NCBI GenBank assembly: GCA_003551265.1
Contig: PUMG01000048.1
Location: 1-27,604, forward strand
Direction: 5' to 3'
Source of the DNA: Halovenus sp.
Lineage (GTDB): Archaea; Halobacteriota; Halobacteria; Halobacteriales; Haloarculaceae
DNA length: 27,604 nucleotides
In this document: positions 14,516 to 21,526 of the stretch, piece by piece
Layout of the letters: each line of letters opens with the position of its first letter
Position numbering within the stretch: the first letter of the stretch is position 1
Made by a program: the position numbers and the translations under genes
The notes under the pieces: model-generated
Told to the model about the DNA's origin: nothing
What the model saw: only the letters and a program-made list of their open reading frames with translations
Databases searched by the model: none

Positions 14516-15094
14516 CTATATGTCTCGTGGATTATCGCGAAGCAGGAAATACAGCGCGAGCATCACACCGCCCAGGACGACCAGCGCACCGACGATGACG
14601 ACTGGTTCCTGAATGAACACGACAGCAACGAGTGCAACGACGAGCGCAACTAGCCCGAGTCCGAGCACGAGAGCGGCGGGATTCTCGACGAGCGGCTCCG
14701 ACTGTGGCTCTCGCGGCTGTGGCTGGGCGAGGGATTCGTCGACAGTCACCGACTCGGATTCGGGGTCTGGCTCGGTGAGTTCGATGTCTATCCACCGAGT
14801 CTCTGCGCCGTAGCCCGAGACCACCTTCAGCTTCCCGAGCGTCGCCTGCTGGTTGAGTCTGCTTTCGTCGACACTCACACGGACGTAGCGTTCAGTGTCC
14901 CGCTCGACGTAGTGGTTACTCGCCTCAACCGAGGCGACCGTCGAGAGCGCATCGTCGAGGTGGAGGTGGACGCGGAGTGGTTCACCGTGGTTGATGAGCC
15001 GGATGTCGAACCCGCCGGCAGACGCGAACGATGTCGGCACGTCCAGGGCGTGAAGCTCCTCCCTGTTGATGTGCACAGGTAACTCCTCTGTCAC
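14516..15094 (-). CDS. Membrane protein with extracytoplasmic-like beta domain (unknown)
   Basis: The 192-residue protein is unrecognised in function. Residues 1-110 look beta-rich and soluble (VHINREELHALDVP, IRLINHGEPLRVHLHLD, YVRVSVDESRLNQQATL, RWIDIELTEPDPE). A Pro/Glu linker at about 112-135 leads to two hydrophobic helices near the C-terminus (ALVLGLGLVALVVALVAVVF and VVIVGALVVLGGVMLALYFLL). The N-terminal domain resembles a DUF11/Ig-like or S-layer-related sandwich, which is only an impression. From memory it belongs to a haloarchaeal DUF family (DUF7524-like). No signal peptide is present, so the domain probably faces the cytoplasm unless the helices insert otherwise. Confidence 0.65.
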   Translation of the reverse strand: MTEELPVHINREELHALDVPTSFASAGGFDIRLINHGEPLRVHLHLDDALSTVASVEASNHYVERDTERYVRVSVDESRLNQQATLGKLKVVSGYGAETRWIDIELTEPDPESESVTVDESLAQPQPREPQSEPLVENPAALVLGLGLVALVVALVAVVFIQEPVVIVGALVVLGGVMLALYFLLRDNPRDI

Positions 15095-15157
15095 AGGTGA
15101 GTGTGAGAGGGGCTGATAGAAAAGTGTTCAGGGCCCAAAGCGCTCTGACCGCTGCTC

Positions 15158-15352
15158 TCACGCTGTTGCTTCTTCGCGCATGTCCGGCGGCAGCATGTTC
15201 GGAATGCCGTCTTCGATTGGATAGGTCTCACCACACTCCGTGCAGGTGATCGTCCCGGAGAGAATCTCCTCACCGTCGCGTTCGTCCACGTCAAGGTCGA
15301 GGTCGTGTTTGTCTAGTGGGCAGCACAGGATGTCCATCAACGTCTCCTTCAT
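15158..15352 (-). CDS. Trm112-like zinc-finger methyltransferase activator
   Basis: The 64-residue protein fits the Trm112/YcaR family: MDILCCPLDKHDL at the start, then CTECGETYPIEDGIPNMLPP. The zinc-ligand set is a CC pair plus CxxC. Trm112 proteins bind and stabilise SAM-dependent methyltransferases that modify tRNA, rRNA and release factors. The archaeal homologue is known to partner several enzymes. The ATG at 15352 is taken because it places the Cys pair where the family has it; a second ATG 12 bp upstream would add four residues. It follows purA on the same strand with 75 bp between them, a gap that carries a partial duplication of the purA tail. No methyltransferase gene adjoins it. 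Confidence 0.85.
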   Translation of the reverse strand: MKETLMDILCCPLDKHDLDLDVDERDGEEILSGTITCTECGETYPIEDGIPNMLPPDMREEATA

Positions 15353-15383
15353 ACGTGCGTACACACACGGCCGAGCAAAAGGA

Positions 15384-15441
15384 GTTGTGTTTATCGCATC
15401 ACTCGAACGGGCGTTGTGTTTGCCGTGTCACTCGAACGGGT
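15384..15441 (-). repeat. 29-bp tandem duplication covering the purA 3' end
   Basis: 15384-15412 and 15413-15441 are direct copies with 24 of 29 bases the same. The inner copy contains the last codons and TGA stop of purA; the outer copy repeats the same tail just downstream of the stop. It looks like a local tandem duplication that left the reading frame intact. Confidence 0.65.
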
Positions 15442-16795
15442 GTTCGAGAACGAGAGACTGCTCGCGGGCAGGACCGACACCGACGGCGTATATCGGCGTG
15501 TCAAGTTCGTCGCTGAGGTAGGCCAGATAGGTTCGTGCGTTCTCGGGGAGCGCGTCGTAGCCCTCTCGCGCTACCTCGTCCCAGTCGACGTCCGGCCAGC
15601 CGTCGAACGTCCGGTAGTTCGGCTCACACTGTGCCCAGCGCTCGGTCGTCGCCGGAACCGAGTATCGCGTTTCGCCGTCGAGCGTGTAGGAGTGGCCGAC
15701 TTTCAACTCGTCGAGTCCCGCCAGCGTGTCGATGTGGTTGACTGCAAGCCCGGTGAACCCGCTGGCGCGTGCCGCGTGCCGGAGGATGGGCATATCGAGC
15801 CAGCCAACCCGACGCGGGCGACCAGTCACTGTGCCGTACTCGCCGCCTTCCTCGCGGATGAACTCGGCGAGTTCCTCCTCGACGGCGTCTCCGTCACCGT
15901 CGTAGCCAGGGGTGTCACCGACGACACCTGCCAGTTCGGTCGGCATCGGTCCGCTCCCGACGCGCGAGAGATACGCCTTGACGATGCCGACGACGTGACC
16001 ATCTCCGACGACGGCCGGGCCGAGACCCGTGCCTGTGGCCGCGCCGCCTGCAGTCGGGTTCGACGACGTGACGTACGGGTAGTTACCGTGGTCGATGTCT
16101 ATCATCGTCCCCTGTGCCCCCTCGAAGACGACGTTCGCTCCCTCGTCGAGTCGTGCTGCGAGAAACTCTCCCCCTTCGACGAGCATCTCTTCAGTTTCGA
16201 GTCGTTCGCCGTAGCCGCTGTACTCCTCGAAGAGTGCGTCGACGTCGAAAGCGGCTTCGTCGACGCTCACCCCGAAAACGTCCTCCACGACACGGCGCTT
16301 CTGGGGTACGACGTACTCCAGTCGCTCTCGCAACACGTCGGGTTCGGTCAGGTCACCGATACGGATACCACGGCGAGCGGCTTTGTCCTCGTACGTCGGG
16401 CCGATTCCGCGCCCGGTTGTGCCGACTTTCTGGTTACTCTCGCTTTTGGCATCCTCCTCGATGTTGTCGAGCGCGCGGTGATAGGGGAAGATAACGTGTG
16501 CACGCCGTGCAACTCGTACGTCGGGTTCGAGACCACGGTCGCGAACCGCATCGAGTTCGTCGAACAGCGTCCGTGGGTTGACGACGCAACCGTTGCCGAG
16601 AACACCGGTCTTGCCGCGAACGACGCCGCTTGGAACGAGCGAGAGTTTGTACTCCGTATCGTCGTGGACGACTGTGTGACCCGCGTTGTCACCGCCCTGA
16701 TACCGGACGACGATGTCGGCAGATTCGCCGAACAGGTCGACGATTCCGCCCTTGCCCTCGTCTCCGAGCTGTGCGCCGACGATTGTTACGGTCAT
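15428..16795 (-). CDS. purA: Adenylosuccinate synthetase
   Basis: This 455-residue enzyme joins IMP and aspartate using GTP, forming adenylosuccinate, the first committed step of AMP synthesis. Motifs in order: the P-loop-like GAQLGDEGKG at about 7-16, GGDNAGHTVV, KLSLVPSGV, the GTTGRGIGPTYEDKAAR IMP-binding segment, FEGAQGTMIDIDHGNYPYVTSSN, and GTVTGRPRRVGWLD with the catalytic region. The length matches the family (about 430-460). Two extra in-frame Met codons lie upstream (16798 and 16804); the start giving MTVTIVGAQ is preferred. It is divergent from the winged-helix gene at 17076 and is followed by the Trm112-like gene. Confidence 0.96.
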   Translation of the reverse strand: MTVTIVGAQLGDEGKGGIVDLFGESADIVVRYQGGDNAGHTVVHDDTEYKLSLVPSGVVRGKTGVLGNGCVVNPRTLFDELDAVRDRGLEPDVRVARRAHVIFPYHRALDNIEEDAKSESNQKVGTTGRGIGPTYEDKAARRGIRIGDLTEPDVLRERLEYVVPQKRRVVEDVFGVSVDEAAFDVDALFEEYSGYGERLETEEMLVEGGEFLAARLDEGANVVFEGAQGTMIDIDHGNYPYVTSSNPTAGGAATGTGLGPAVVGDGHVVGIVKAYLSRVGSGPMPTELAGVVGDTPGYDGDGDAVEEELAEFIREEGGEYGTVTGRPRRVGWLDMPILRHAARASGFTGLAVNHIDTLAGLDELKVGHSYTLDGETRYSVPATTERWAQCEPNYRTFDGWPDVDWDEVAREGYDALPENARTYLAYLSDELDTPIYAVGVGPAREQSLVLEHPFE

Positions 16796-16905
16796 CATCG
16801 GCACATTCCCGCCACCCGGCTAAACCGATTACGGTCCTGCGCTGATAACTCACAAACACGTTACTGTCGGAACGATGGAGTCGCCGATTCCAAGGATTTA
16901 TATCT

Positions 16906-16920
16906 ACGTTGCTGCAACGT
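16906..16920. promoter_or_regulatory. 15-bp palindrome next to a TATA-like box
   Basis: ACGTTGC-T-GCAACGT has perfect 7-bp arms around one base. It sits directly downstream of TTTATAT (16897-16903), so it would overlap a transcript start from that box. It lies in the 280-bp region between the divergent purA and winged-helix genes and could be an operator. No matching short gene is visible immediately downstream. Confidence 0.4.
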
Positions 16921-17041
16921 TACGCTAACACATCACAATCGAAGTCGATATCGTTCCATTCAATGGGTCTTAAAACCAGCTGTTGACCGCCTATTCCGTT
17001 CATTGGCGGAACAATCGGAAATCCGCTCACACGACAGCAAC

Positions 17042-17049
17042 TTTTAAAT
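17042..17049 (+). promoter_or_regulatory. TATA box of the winged-helix gene
   Basis: TTTTAAAT lies 27-34 bp upstream of the ATG at 17076, consistent with a leaderless transcript. An inverted repeat (ATGGCA at 17051-17056, TGCCAT at 17072-17077) spans from just past the box into the start codon. That is where a self-acting repressor would bind. Confidence 0.55.
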
Positions 17050-17075
17050 GATGGCAATACTAGTTAACACATGCC

Positions 17076-17378
17076 ATGATAGACAGACTGGAAAAAGAAG
17101 TCGATATGCTGGAACGTCATCTGCAGGTGCTGCGGATGGTAATCGAGAACGAGCCGATTGGAATCGTGAAGATGTCTAACGAGACAGGCTATCCCCACCA
17201 CAAGGTCAGGTACTCGCTTCGAGTACTTGAGGAAGAGAACCTTATCGAGCCCTCCAGCCAGGGTGCGATTACGACCGAAGACACAGACGAATTCGTCGCC
17301 GAACTCGACGGGAAAGTCGACCACATCGTCGACAAACTGGACGGGATGAAAATCGAGAGCGCGCCCGAAGTAGAGTAG
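17076..17378 (+). CDS. Small winged-helix transcriptional regulator
   Basis: The 100-residue protein opens with a charged helix (MIDRLEKEVDMLERHLQVL). A winged helix-turn-helix follows at about residues 24-62: IVKMSNETGYPHHKVRYSLRVLEEENLIEPS, with the recognition helix near PHHKVRYSLR, and a wing at GAITTE. A C-terminal helical, probably dimerising, segment completes it (FVAELDGKVDHIVDKLDGM). It resembles small haloarchaeal MarR/PadR-like or DUF-type HTH proteins, but I cannot assign a ligand. TATA spacing supports the ATG start. The inverted repeat across the start suggests self-regulation. The gene ends 9 bp before MITE A1, which separates it from the convergent gene. Confidence 0.8.
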   Translation: MIDRLEKEVDMLERHLQVLRMVIENEPIGIVKMSNETGYPHHKVRYSLRVLEEENLIEPSSQGAITTEDTDEFVAELDGKVDHIVDKLDGMKIESAPEVE

Positions 17379-17387
17379 CAGCCTATA

Positions 17388-17465
17388 TAGGGAGTATCGT
17401 ACCTGTACAGCAATTCTCGCTGCGACGTACCGCGAGAAATCGATGATGACGTACGATAATCCCTA
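17388..17465. repeat. MITE family A, copy 1 (78 bp)
   Basis: A 78-bp almost fully self-complementary element. Outer arms are TAGGGAGTATCGTAC and GTACGATAATCCCTA; inner arms are TTCTCGCTG and an imperfect CCGCGAGAA. It matches 23289-23366, also 78 bp, at 69 of 78 positions. The left end is preceded by TA; the right end is followed by GA rather than TA. It fills the gap between two convergent genes, and its last three bases supply the TAG stop codon of the minus-strand gene. As a long hairpin it could also act as a two-way terminator. There is no coding capacity. Confidence 0.88.
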
Positions 17466-19592
17466 GAGTTCTGGAACTAACAGGGTGAAATTCCGGTTAC
17501 GAGCTTCGACGAGGCAGAGGTGATAGCCGGTCTTCCGCGAGAGGTTGACGTAGCTCTTGCGCTTGTCCCGGCTGAACAGTCCGCCTTTCGTCGCGTCGTC
17601 TGCGGTTTCGAGCGCCGAGGGCTCGAAGAAGCTTCGGGTGACGAGAAACGCCCCCGCGAAGCCATCGTTCGTCTGGCCGACCCGTTCTGCCGAGCGCACG
17701 AGCTGTTCCATCATCGACTCGGTTGCGCCCTCGCGGGAGTCGTTGAGGTTCGCCACGATGAGGGGCTCGCCCATCCGGTTACGGAGAACGATGTCGAACG
17801 ACTCCTGTGACCGCGTCTCCTGTCCATCCTCGGTGTAGACAACGTCGACTGTCCCGCTGAGATCAGCCCGGTCGATGACCGGTAACGCGTCGTAGAGGTC
17901 TCTGAGCGACTTCTCGTTGCCCGTCTCGCGTATCTCGAACAGAAGGTCACCGATAACCCACTCGACGAACTGGTACTCGAGCGTCGAGTCGAGGAACTCT
18001 GTGTACGTCTGACCGTTGACCGAAACCGAACTCTCGTCGAACTGTGTGTTCTTTTCGAGACGCAGGTTCTCTGAGACTTTCTCGCGGCGGTGGCTTCCAC
18101 CGTGTGCTTTCTTCAGTGTCGCATCGCTTTTTGAGTTATACCGTGGGAAGATGTCCGTCTGAGCCAGCGCTGTCGCCCCGGCCATCCGTTGCTGGCCGTC
18201 GGTTGCCGCACCGAACTCCGCCTCCAGCCGGTCGAGTTCGTTCTCCAGACGCTCCACTTCCCTTGCCAGTTCGTCGCGTTCTCCTTCTGCGGTCTCTAGC
18301 TTCGCACGCACGTCTTCGTACTGTTTCGTCGTCCTGTCGAGTTCCGACTCCAGCCCCTCGATTTCGACCTCACGCGCCTGAAGCTGTGCCTGGAGTTCTT
18401 CGAGACGCGCAGTCTCTGCGGACGCTGTATGAGCGTCGGTCGTCTGTGCTCGCTCGTTGTCACTGTCGCTCTGGGTGTCGGCTTGCTGTGAGCGCGTGCT
18501 TGTGTGCCTCTCAGTGCTGTCGTTCGGGTCAGCCGTTCTGGCTGGGTCGATTGACGGAATCGCTCTGGTCTCGACATCAATCTCCTTGACCGACACAGTT
18601 CCTTTCCGAGCAGAGGTCTGGTCTGGGGGAGACTCAGTTGGTAACCGCTGTTCCTCCCGTTGTTGCCCGTCTCGTCCCAGTCTGTCTCGCTGCTCTCCAC
18701 TACTCGTTGCTCGCTCGTCGACTCCCCGCTCACTTCTCGTCTCCTCAGACTGCTCGGTACGTGCTTCGGCGGTCTGCTCAGTTCCGGTCTCGACGGTCTG
18801 TTCGTGCTCCGTTGTGCCAGACTGCTCGGTACTTGCTTCGGCAGTCTGCTCAGTTCCGGTCTCGACGGATTGCTCGTTATCTCTCCGAGGCTCCGAAGTC
18901 TCGGAATCCGCTGTCTCTGACTCGTCTGCCTCCTCCGGTGGCAACTGTGTGCCCTCCGGCTGGTTCTCGTCCGTCGCTCGAGCGTCCTCAGTGTCGACTT
19001 CGCGTTCGTCACTCTCACTCACCGCAGTGGACCCTTTCGAAGAGTGACCATCGACAGCGGGAATTTCGACGGGTTCGATGTCTGCGGGCCGAACCTGATA
19101 TATACCGACCTCGTTGTTTGCGGTTTCGAACGCCTCGTCGCCGTGGATGAGTCGGCCGGATTGACCGACGAACCCGACGCTCGTCGACTCTCCGGCGTGG
19201 TAGACGACGTAGTAATCCCCACTCAGCACGTTCTCTGCCAGTTCGATGTACCCGGTGAACCCGCCGTCGCTGAGCGTCGAATCGACCTCGGAGATGGCGG
19301 TCTTCTCGCTGTAGTACTGCGCCTGCACCTCGCCGTTCGCCTCCTGCATCACCGCCAGCAACGGGAGCCCGGGAGCTGGAGCCTCGTAGGCGGTCCCACT
19401 CCCGTCTTCGAAGTCTTCGAGCGAGCCGTGGCGAACGCCGACGACCGTCCCCCGGGTCATGTACAGCTCTGCACCACTTGCTCGAATCACACCCGAGAAC
19501 TCCTCACTGGCAAACTCGTCCAGGGTGTGATAGCCGCCGGTAAACGACCGTGTGTCCCAGTCGTCGACGCGGTCGGCCACGCGTGTGCTCAT
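17463..19592 (-). CDS. Large modular protein: N-terminal beta domains, acidic repeats, coiled coil, conserved C-terminal domain
   Basis: The 709-residue protein has unknown function. Residues about 15-170 hold two related beta-rich segments (EFASEEFSGVIRASGAELYMTRGTVVGV and FTGYIELAENVL..GRLIHGDEAF). They resemble DUF4388/PATAN-like effector domains, though this is only an impression. Residues about 180-380 are a disordered Glu/Thr/Ser-rich linker with two 24-residue repeats (ETGTEQTAEA). Residues about 400-460 form a coiled coil (LEELQAQLQAREVEIEGLES). The C-terminal 220 residues form a folded domain ending TLLVPEL. Its core (FDIVLRNRMGEPLIVANLN) faintly recalls restriction-endonuclease-like folds, without an intact E-x-K. 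I recall the whole as a haloarchaeal family (DUF7527-like). TATATA lies 26-31 bp upstream of the ATG. The stop codon is contributed by MITE A1. Confidence 0.8.
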   Translation of the reverse strand: MSTRVADRVDDWDTRSFTGGYHTLDEFASEEFSGVIRASGAELYMTRGTVVGVRHGSLEDFEDGSGTAYEAPAPGLPLLAVMQEANGEVQAQYYSEKTAISEVDSTLSDGGFTGYIELAENVLSGDYYVVYHAGESTSVGFVGQSGRLIHGDEAFETANNEVGIYQVRPADIEPVEIPAVDGHSSKGSTAVSESDEREVDTEDARATDENQPEGTQLPPEEADESETADSETSEPRRDNEQSVETGTEQTAEASTEQSGTTEHEQTVETGTEQTAEARTEQSEETRSERGVDERATSSGEQRDRLGRDGQQREEQRLPTESPPDQTSARKGTVSVKEIDVETRAIPSIDPARTADPNDSTERHTSTRSQQADTQSDSDNERAQTTDAHTASAETARLEELQAQLQAREVEIEGLESELDRTTKQYEDVRAKLETAEGERDELAREVERLENELDRLEAEFGAATDGQQRMAGATALAQTDIFPRYNSKSDATLKKAHGGSHRREKVSENLRLEKNTQFDESSVSVNGQTYTEFLDSTLEYQFVEWVIGDLLFEIRETGNEKSLRDLYDALPVIDRADLSGTVDVVYTEDGQETRSQESFDIVLRNRMGEPLIVANLNDSREGATESMMEQLVRSAERVGQTNDGFAGAFLVTRSFFEPSALETADDATKGGLFSRDKRKSYVNLSRKTGYHLCLVEARNRNFTLLVPEL
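18747..18876 (-). repeat. In-frame 72-bp-period repeat within the modular protein
   Basis: Two 58-bp copies (18747-18804 and 18819-18876, five differences) are spaced 72 bp apart, exactly 24 codons. They encode the duplicated ETGTEQTAEA-[S/R]-TEQS linker segment. The pattern fits unequal exchange in a disordered linker. Confidence 0.7.
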
Positions 19593-19617
19593 TGTGTTTC
19601 ACAACCCACAAGCGAAG

Positions 19618-19623
19618 TATATA
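19618..19623 (-). promoter_or_regulatory. TATA box of the modular-protein gene
   Basis: TATATA read on the minus strand lies 26-31 bp upstream of the ATG at 19592, giving a leaderless arrangement. Confidence 0.55.
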
Positions 19624-19674
19624 GTTTGCGGCCACTGCCAGCCCGTGCGGCCACCATCTCTTGATACGTCTCTG

Positions 19675-21375
19675 TCATGCAACGCGTATCGTCTCCTGGT
19701 AGGAGCCGTAGTGGTCCTCGAAGACGCCCATTATCTCGCCCATCGTCGCGTACGCCTTGACCGCCTTGACGACGGGTCCGACGACGTTGTCTCCGTTGTG
19801 TATCGCCTTGTCGACGTCTTCGAGCGCACTTTCGACGCGCTCGTCGTCTCGCTCGGCTTTGACCGCCTCCAGACGGTCTAGCTGTCTGCGTTCGGTCTCT
19901 TCGTCCACGGTGAGGATATCTGGCTGTGTATCCTCCTCGATTTCGTAGGCGTTGACGCCGACAACCGTCTCCTCACCGCGCTCGACTCGTTCCTGATACT
20001 CGTAGGCAGCGTCCTGAATCTCACGCTGGAAGTAGCCGTCTTCGATGCCGGTCAACACACCATCGCGCATCGACCCGTTGCCCATCTCGCGTATCTCTTC
20101 GATGTACGCCATCGCCTCCGCTTCGACCTCGTTTGTGAGCGACTCGATGGCGAACGAACCACCCAGCGGGTCGATGATATCGGCAGCTCCGGACTCATCC
20201 GCGAGTATCTGCTGTGTCCGCAGCGCGACCCGGACGGCCTCCTCGCTCGGGAGCGCAAGCGCCTCGTCATAGCTGTTCGTATGCAGACTCTGTGTCCCTC
20301 CAAGGATGGCCGCGAGTGCCTGTACCGTCACCCGGGAGATGTTGTTGAGTGGCTGCTGGGCGGTCAGCGACTGTCCCGCCGTCTGTGTGTGGAACTTCAG
20401 CATCCGGGCCTGGTCGGTTTCTGCGTCGTACCACTCTTTCATCACCCGCGCCCAGATGCGTCGGGACGCACGGAACTTGGCAACCTCCTCGAACAGCGTG
20501 TTGTGAGAGTTGAAGAAAAACGAGAGCGTCGGACCGAACTCGTCGACATCCATTCCACGGTCGATGCAGTCTTCGACGTAGGCCATCCCGTCGGCGAGCG
20601 TGAACGCCAGCTCCTGGACAGCGGTGGAGCCAGCCTCGCGGATGTGATACCCCGAGATGGACACCGGCTTGAACTTCGGCGTGTTCTCGACGGAGAACTC
20701 GATGATGTCGGTGACGATTCGCAACGACGGCTCTGGCGGGACGACCCACTCTTTCTGCGCGATGAACTCTTTGAACATGTCGTTCTGAAGCGTGCCTCGA
20801 ATCTGTTCGCGCGGCACACCCTGCTGGTCAGCCAGCGCGATGTACATCGCGTAGATGACAACCGCACTCGGGTTGATGGTGAACGAGGTGGAGACGTCAT
20901 CCAGACTGATGCCGTCGAAGAGAATCTCCATGTCGCGCAGCGTGTCGACAGCGACTCCCTCCTTGCCGATTTCACCCCGACTCATCCGGTGGTCGGAGTC
21001 GATACCCATGAGCGTCGGCATATCGAACGCCGTCGAGAGACCAGTCTGACCCTCCCTGATGAGGTAGTGGAACCGTTCGTTGGTCTCCTCAGCGGTACCG
21101 AAACCCGCGAACTGGCGCATCGTCCACGTCCGGCCGCGGTGCATCGTTGGGTACACCCCGCGGGTGAATGGCGCTTCACCGGGGAATCCGAGGTCCTCCT
21201 CGAACGTCAGGTCTGCAACATCATCGGGTGTGTACAGTCGGTCAACCTCCATATTGGAGACGGTTGCGAACCGGTCCTGTCGCTCACCGTAGGCGTCGAG
21301 AACCGGGTCGAGTCGCTCGCGCTCCCACTCGGCGGCCGACTCGCGGATTGTATCGAGTTCGTCCTCGTCGAACAT
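19675..21375 (-). CDS. mcmA1: Methylmalonyl-CoA mutase, large (catalytic) subunit
   Basis: The 566-residue subunit interconverts methylmalonyl-CoA and succinyl-CoA with adenosylcobalamin. Visible motifs are GVYPTMHRGRTWTMRQFAGFGTAEETN (with the substrate-contact Tyr), TGLSTAFDMPTLMG, SISGYHIREAGSTAVQELAF (with the catalytic His), RMLKFHTQTAGQSLT and ILGGTQSLHTNSYDEAL. The cobalamin-binding DxHxxG domain is absent, as in archaeal enzymes where it is a separate small subunit; that gene is not in this window. The ATG at 21375 is chosen, and the frame extends 9 codons upstream through residues that look non-native. It serves propionyl-CoA assimilation or the methylaspartate and related pathways. 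Confidence 0.94.
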   Translation of the reverse strand: MFDEDELDTIRESAAEWERERLDPVLDAYGERQDRFATVSNMEVDRLYTPDDVADLTFEEDLGFPGEAPFTRGVYPTMHRGRTWTMRQFAGFGTAEETNERFHYLIREGQTGLSTAFDMPTLMGIDSDHRMSRGEIGKEGVAVDTLRDMEILFDGISLDDVSTSFTINPSAVVIYAMYIALADQQGVPREQIRGTLQNDMFKEFIAQKEWVVPPEPSLRIVTDIIEFSVENTPKFKPVSISGYHIREAGSTAVQELAFTLADGMAYVEDCIDRGMDVDEFGPTLSFFFNSHNTLFEEVAKFRASRRIWARVMKEWYDAETDQARMLKFHTQTAGQSLTAQQPLNNISRVTVQALAAILGGTQSLHTNSYDEALALPSEEAVRVALRTQQILADESGAADIIDPLGGSFAIESLTNEVEAEAMAYIEEIREMGNGSMRDGVLTGIEDGYFQREIQDAAYEYQERVERGEETVVGVNAYEIEEDTQPDILTVDEETERRQLDRLEAVKAERDDERVESALEDVDKAIHNGDNVVGPVVKAVKAYATMGEIMGVFEDHYGSYQETIRVA

Positions 21376-21526
21376 ACCACAGGGTACGCAACGCCACTGC
21401 AAGAAAATTCCGGATACCCGGGCGAGTGAGAGTCGCGTCGGAGTTCGTTTCCTATTGCTGTCGCAGTCGAACCGTCATCCACTGGCACCATCGTCAGGTG
21501 TGCGATCTTTCTTCACCCAAAATATA

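Noticed and set aside
15416..17047. Long plus-strand open frame of 543 codons
   Set aside because: It is antisense to purA, whose motifs are unmistakable. The translation is Arg/Val/Asp-rich with no domain; this is a high-GC shadow frame.
20281..21429. Plus-strand open frame of 382 codons
   Set aside because: It is antisense to methylmalonyl-CoA mutase and has no family signature.
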